From Candidatus Dormiibacterota bacterium (GTDB lineage Bacteria; Chloroflexota; Dormibacteria; Aeolococcales; Bog-877), in contig PKXE01000005.1 of NCBI GenBank assembly GCA_003132265.1, forward strand, positions 1 to 7,006: a stretch of DNA of 7,006 nt, read 5' to 3'. A program made the position numbers and the translations under genes. Under the pieces are notes generated by a model. It saw only the letters and a program-made list of their open reading frames with translations. It did not search any database and was not told the DNA's origin. Shown here piece after piece: positions 3,833 to 7,006 of this stretch. Numbering within the stretch: position 1 is the stretch's first letter; every line of letters starts with the position of its first letter.

Positions 3833-6101
3833 CCGTCACGCTAAGATCGTCATACGCTACGCCCTTCGCCCTAGATGCGATCTCGTTCTTTAGGTAGACG
3901 TCCGTCGGTAGCGCCTCAGCCCAAGCCCTCAGGATAGTATCGATCCTATCGATGCGCCCGCGCTTACGTGCGAGTCGCACCTGCCCTGCATAAACCTTAG
4001 AGAGCTCTTGCGCCCGGAATCCGGAGTCCCGGCACTCCGCCGCTCGTTGCAAATAGTTCGCCGCAGCTTCGAGCGCGGCGACTCCCCTATCCTCTTGGAG
4101 AGCTGCGGAGAGATCGGCAGCTCTCCGCTCCTCCGATAGCGCGGCGACCACGAGCAGCCCGCTATGCTCCGCACCGGTGTGAGCCAAGCCTAGCGAGGCG
4201 ATCCGCAGCGCCTCGTCCCACTGCCCCTGTTCTCGCTCCATACTAGCCCAGTGCCAATAAGTGTCCGGATTGGCTGTCCGCAGTTCTGCAGCACGCCTGA
4301 AAAACTCTCTAGCCTCGGCCACCCGAGCCGGGCTCGACTTCTTGTACACCCAAGCCAACTGTCCAAGAAGTCTGGGCTCGCTGGGGTAATCTCCCTCCAG
4401 CGCAGCGGTCAAGAGAGCTTCTGCCTCCGATTCTCGTCCGCTTCGCACGAGCAAGACCGCCTGGCGGCAGAGCGCGCCAACCTCCCGCGTGTCGCGAGGC
4501 CCACTTCCCTGCCCCCAGACGTGCCGGATCGCAGCCTTTATCTGTTTGGCCTCGTGCGTTCCACCCAGCACCTCTGTGATGAGACTACGCGTGTTTCTGT
4601 TGAGCGTATAGCGCTCCTGATCCTCAAATAGACTGGGCTGAGGGACAAGGAAGAGCTTACCGAGCTCGTCGAGGCTTTGAATCGCGGCGTCAGTAGAGAT
4701 ATTGGTAGTGACGACCAGCTCATCGATGCTTGCCGATCCCTCGACTAACGCAAGCGTCAGTAGGACTTTGCGAGCGTCGGGGGTAAGTAGCTCAACCTCC
4801 CTCTCTAGCGCGTACTTTCTGGCCGCCAGCCCACCCCGTTGCTCCCACCCTCGGACAGCCTGAGCGGGCGAAACGGTCTTCACGAGCCGAAGCAGGTCCT
4901 CAATGTAAAGAGGGGAGCCGTCGGTCACATCCAAGACTTTCTCTATTGTTAGCTTGGCCATTCGAGCAGGTTCAATACCAAACAGCTTTATCCTGCTCGC
5001 AACAAAAGCTCTACCCTCCTCGCCAGAGAGTCCCGACACGATAGTAGCGGCAGCGCCCATACCTAGCGGCACGCGTCGCGAGGTAAACAGCACCTTGCTA
5101 TGAGTAGTCGGGACTCGCAAGGCCAAGAACTCATTGGCCGCTTCCGCACTCCCGCTGAGCGTGTCGACATCATCAACGATGATGAGTGCTGGTAACTCGT
5201 CTAGGAGCCTGAGCAAAGTGTCGACGGCGTCAGGAAGGATCACTTCATCAGACATACCATATGCTTCGAGCAGCCTGCGTACTGCCCCGGCTAAGTCAAC
5301 AAAGTCGGGACTGGCGGACATCGTTACTCCATCGACGAATCGTCGCTGCTTGGCGCTGAGCCAAACGACTAACGTGAAGTCAGCGGAACCCGCAGCGGCA
5401 ACGCGCGTCGCGAATTCGTAGGCAATTGCAGTCTTGCCTTTGCCTCCGTCGCCACAAAGGAGCCATCGCCGGGACTGTGGATCGATAAACCACTTGTTAA
5501 GATCGGCTAAAATCTGACCCCGGCCGATAAAGTCTAGAACAACGTCCTCCCGTGGGGGCAGGAGAGTTAGGAGGGCGTCTCCGGGCTCCGGGGGTCGTTC
5601 GCTCCTCAACTGTCGCTGAAGCTGAGCGATTCTGTTTGCGGCCTCCGGGTTCACGTAATTGAGAAGTCGACGCGCCGCGTCGAGTGGAACATACGCGTCG
5701 TTGAAGGTGAGATCCTCGGTCGTTGGGTGCGCAATCGCGTCGCGGATGTGCTTGGTCTGCCTGGACCACGTAAGCACGTTCTGTCGCCATACAGGGTCTT
5801 GACTCTCGACCGGCCAAAGCGTCTTAATGTGAGCTTCGAAGATGGGATAGAAGTGGTTAAGACTTAGGTAGTCAGCGGCGTCAGAGGGCTCGGCGGTCAG
5901 GATTCCCCTGGAGCGCAGCTGCTTCGCATTAGCGATCACGCCATCCCACTCCTTTAGAAGCGGTTTGCGGAGCTGCTCTTCCCATTCCTCGTGGTAGGCT
6001 GCAGTCAGGCGTACCCGTAGAAAGGAAACGACTGCATTGCGATAGACGCGAAACAGACCTTGATATAGGATGCTGTTATTGGAGTCTTCCTTGGTCGCCA
6101 A
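3825..6101 (-). CDS. HEPN (Swt1-like)-STAND NTPase-TPR protein, candidate defence sensor
   Basis: This 758-residue protein has three parts. Residues 10-150 are helical, with LFRVYRNAVVSFLRVRL, AHIKTLWP and TKHIRDAIAHP. R120 and H125 form the R-x4-H motif of HEPN ribonucleases, and the layout resembles Swt1-type HEPN. Residues about 185-410 form a P-loop NTPase of STAND/NB-ARC type: Walker A GDGGKGKT (217-224, K223), Walker B ALIIVDDVD (305-313), sensor KVLFTSRR (336-343) and a GSP motif (395-397). A winged-helix-like segment (about 438-510) follows. Residues about 540-745 look like degenerate TPR helices (AEALLTAALEG, LAWVYKKSSPARVAEAREFFRRAAEL, DTYWHWASMEREQGQWDEALRIASLGL). In STAND defence proteins the repeats sense a trigger, ATP binding drives oligomerisation and the N-terminal effector is unleashed; here that would be RNA cleavage. 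This is inference from architecture. The start is TTG, backed by AGGAAAGGA 6 bp upstream. Base composition is more A+T-rich than the flanks. A regulatory NTPase without RNase activity is the alternative. Confidence -1.
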   Translation of the reverse strand: MATKEDSNNSILYQGLFRVYRNAVVSFLRVRLTAAYHEEWEEQLRKPLLKEWDGVIANAKQLRSRGILTAEPSDAADYLSLNHFYPIFEAHIKTLWPVESQDPVWRQNVLTWSRQTKHIRDAIAHPTTEDLTFNDAYVPLDAARRLLNYVNPEAANRIAQLQRQLRSERPPEPGDALLTLLPPREDVVLDFIGRGQILADLNKWFIDPQSRRWLLCGDGGKGKTAIAYEFATRVAAAGSADFTLVVWLSAKQRRFVDGVTMSASPDFVDLAGAVRRLLEAYGMSDEVILPDAVDTLLRLLDELPALIIVDDVDTLSGSAEAANEFLALRVPTTHSKVLFTSRRVPLGMGAAATIVSGLSGEEGRAFVASRIKLFGIEPARMAKLTIEKVLDVTDGSPLYIEDLLRLVKTVSPAQAVRGWEQRGGLAARKYALEREVELLTPDARKVLLTLALVEGSASIDELVVTTNISTDAAIQSLDELGKLFLVPQPSLFEDQERYTLNRNTRSLITEVLGGTHEAKQIKAAIRHVWGQGSGPRDTREVGALCRQAVLLVRSGRESEAEALLTAALEGDYPSEPRLLGQLAWVYKKSSPARVAEAREFFRRAAELRTANPDTYWHWASMEREQGQWDEALRIASLGLAHTGAEHSGLLVVAALSEERRAADLSAALQEDRGVAALEAAANYLQRAAECRDSGFRAQELSKVYAGQVRLARKRGRIDRIDTILRAWAEALPTDVYLKNEIASRAKGVAYDDLSVTER

Positions 6102-6107
6102 TTTTGA

Positions 6108-6116
6108 TCCTTTCCT
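6108..6116 (-). promoter_or_regulatory. Strong ribosome binding site before a TTG start
   Basis: On the minus strand AGGAAAGGA stands 6 bp before the TTG at 6101-6099. It supports this rare start codon for the HEPN-NTPase protein, whose next residues are ATKEDS. Confidence -1.
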
Positions 6117-6152
6117 GGAAGCCTGTCGACGGGAGCGCCCTCCCCTCGGGGA

Positions 6153-6158
6153 ATTGTA
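6153..6158 (-). promoter_or_regulatory. Weak candidate -10 box of the HEPN-NTPase gene
   Basis: On the minus strand TACAAT stands about 50 bp before the start codon and would give a leader of roughly 45 nt. No good -35 box lies 16-18 bp upstream; the nearby TTGGTT is only 8 bp away. A GGGAG/CTCCC stem (plus strand 6131-6144) falls within the leader. Confidence -1.
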
Positions 6159-6285
6159 GTGCAGAGAACCAAGGCTTCAGCGGAATGGCTCAGAACCCGA
6201 CGAGGCGAGGAGTGAGAGGCGAGTTCCGCCCGTGGTCACGGATGACAGCAGCCTGTAGATCGGGCGTCTCTTCCGCCCTTTTTGG

Positions 6286-6301
6286 GGCACTACTGCTGTT
6301 T
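6286..6301. repeat. Possible ISL3-type terminal inverted repeat
   Basis: GGCACTACTGCTGTTT lies just past the transposase stop, where an ISL3 element would end. It loosely resembles the GGCTCTTC-type ends of that family. The opposite end is missing, so the repeat cannot be matched within the window. Confidence -1.
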
Positions 6302-6308
6302 GCGTGGG

Positions 6309-6737
6309 TCATGAGCGGTCCGGCAGCGGAGGGCAGAGGGCGCCCAGGCTGAGCTTGGCGAGGGCGATTATGGCCTGTGCGGAGTGGAAGCCGTAGCCGC
6401 GGCGGCTGATCAGTCGGATCTTCTGGTTGGTGCTCTCGACGAGAGCGTTGGATAGGCGGTATCGCAGAGCGGCCTCGATGCTGGCCCGGTAGTTGGTGAT
6501 GGTGCGGGCAAGCTTTACGAGCGGAGCCAGGCGGGAGCGGCGCGCCCACAGGATCCACCGCCGCAGCTCCGCCAGAGCGCGCCGCTTGCACACATGGAAC
6601 ACCAGGCGCAGTGCTTCCTTGAGCAAGTAGGCCCGGTAAAGCGGGCGGTTGGCGCGGGCCAAACCTTCGAGGGTGTCCTGCTGGCGGTCGGTGAGGTTCT
6701 CAGGGTTGTGCCAGAGCGCCCAGCGGGCGCCGTGGAA
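6309..6737 (-). pseudogene. ISL3-family transposase, C-terminal remnant
   Basis: About 142 residues of an ISL3-family DDE transposase remain, from FHGARWALWHNPENLTDRQQ through RAYLLKEALRLVF and LRRWILWARRSRLAPLVKLARTI to LSNALVESTNQKIRLISRRGYGFHSAQAIIALAKLSLG and the family-like ending LCPPLPDRS. The Glu in ALVESTNQKIR (codon at 6437-6435) would be the third catalytic residue. Both catalytic Asp residues and the N-terminal zinc and DNA-binding domains are missing. Intact family members are roughly 400 residues or more, so this is about a third. The open frame continues to 6998, but that part is antisense to mscL and does not look like transposase. The element is therefore dead and marks an old insertion followed by deletion on the mscL side. 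Confidence -1.
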
Positions 6738-6797
6738 TGAAATAGGATTAGGCTGACCGGCGAGGTAGGCTTTTTCGCACTCGTCGTCCGTTCGCCC

Positions 6798-6806
6798 AGG
6801 AGGAGG
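6798..6806 (+). promoter_or_regulatory. Ribosome binding site of mscL
   Basis: AGGAGGAGG lies 7 bp before the GTG at 6814, a near-perfect Shine-Dalgarno sequence and spacing that fixes the mscL start. Confidence -1.
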
Positions 6807-6813
6807 TTGGAAC

Positions 6814-7006
6814 GTGTCCAGTTTCAAGAAGTTCGTGATGCAAGGCAACTTGGTCCAGATGGCGGTCGCCTTCGTCATGGGCCTTACCTTCGCGGCGGTG
6901 GTGGAAGCCTTGGTCGCGGGCCTGTTCACGCCGCTCATCGCCGCGATCATTGGCAAGCCCAATTTCAACAACCTCTTCTTCACGCTGAACCACTCCAAGT
7001 TCCTTT
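6814..7006 (+). CDS. mscL: Large-conductance mechanosensitive channel MscL, 3' partial
   Basis: The first 64 residues are visible and the gene runs off the window. They follow the MscL pattern: a short amphipathic N-terminal helix (SSFKKFVMQGN), then the pore-lining first membrane helix LVQMAVAFVMGLTFAAVVEALVAG (about 13-36), and the loop start FTPLIAAIIGKPNFNNLFFTLNHSKFL. MscL is a homopentameric inner-membrane channel that opens under high membrane tension and releases solutes after osmotic downshock. The GTG start has a strong Shine-Dalgarno site. Only 76 bp separate it from the end of recognisable transposase sequence, so its promoter is either very close or lies within the IS remnant. 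The gene is G+C-rich and most likely belongs to the ancestral chromosome. Identification is secure; whether the gene is intact cannot be seen. Confidence -1.
   Translation, partial: MSSFKKFVMQGNLVQMAVAFVMGLTFAAVVEALVAGLFTPLIAAIIGKPNFNNLFFTLNHSKFL

Noticed and set aside
6104..6352. 82-residue plus-strand frame between the HEPN-STAND gene and the IS remnant.
   Set aside because: It has no recognisable motif or ribosome binding site, overlaps the leader of the opposite gene and runs into the transposase remnant.
6738..6998. Upstream continuation of the transposase frame on the minus strand.
   Set aside because: It is antisense to the secure mscL gene and its spacer and carries no ISL3 motifs.
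1..7006. CRISPR array, tRNA or rRNA genes.
   Set aside because: No regularly spaced repeats and no T-loop-like GGTTCGANTCC with matching acceptor stems were noticed on either strand.

Overview
The window looks like a defence-rich accessory segment of a high-GC, probably actinobacterial, chromosome. The outer genes are strongly G+C-rich: I counted 42 G/C of 60 at 661-720 in the PIN gene, 43 of 60 at 3361-3420 in the glycosylase-like gene and 40 of 60 at 6901-6960 in mscL. GTG starts are common. The MscL start and the ISL3-type transposase tail resemble actinobacterial versions. Two blocks are clearly more A+T-rich: the CBASS pair (23 G/C of 60 at 2041-2100) and the HEPN-NTPase gene (27 of 60 at 4921-4980). 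That pattern suggests two separate acquisitions into an older high-GC backbone. The assignment is from reading alone; no database was searched.

Layout from left to right. Positions 1-817 hold a toxin-antitoxin pair: the tail of an excisionase-type helix-turn-helix antitoxin, cut by the window edge, overlapping a PIN-domain ribonuclease toxin. A promoter candidate (864-892) then leads into a two-gene operon at 1053-2569. This operon encodes a CD-NTase (cyclic oligonucleotide synthase) and a two-helix, beta-rich membrane protein that I read as the CBASS effector Cap15, joined by a TGATG stop/start overlap. This is a minimal CBASS anti-phage system: on infection the synthase would make a nucleotide signal, and the effector would bind it and damage the inner membrane. 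Next come a truncated ASCH-domain remnant (2653-2844) and a uracil-DNA-glycosylase-superfamily gene (2837-3616) that overlaps it.

Convergent to these, on the minus strand at 3825-6101, is a 758-residue protein with an N-terminal Swt1-like HEPN domain (R120-x4-H125), a STAND/NB-ARC-type NTPase core and a C-terminal TPR-like helical array. This is the layout of an infection sensor that switches on an RNase when its repeats recognise a trigger, and it is the best candidate here for a poorly described system.

The right edge holds the C-terminal third of an ISL3-family transposase on the minus strand (a broken IS). About 75 bp beyond it is the start of mscL, the large-conductance mechanosensitive channel, which runs off the end. 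I saw no tRNA, rRNA or CRISPR array. Together the genes form a compact defence island (TA, CBASS, HEPN-STAND) beside a housekeeping gene and mobile-element debris.
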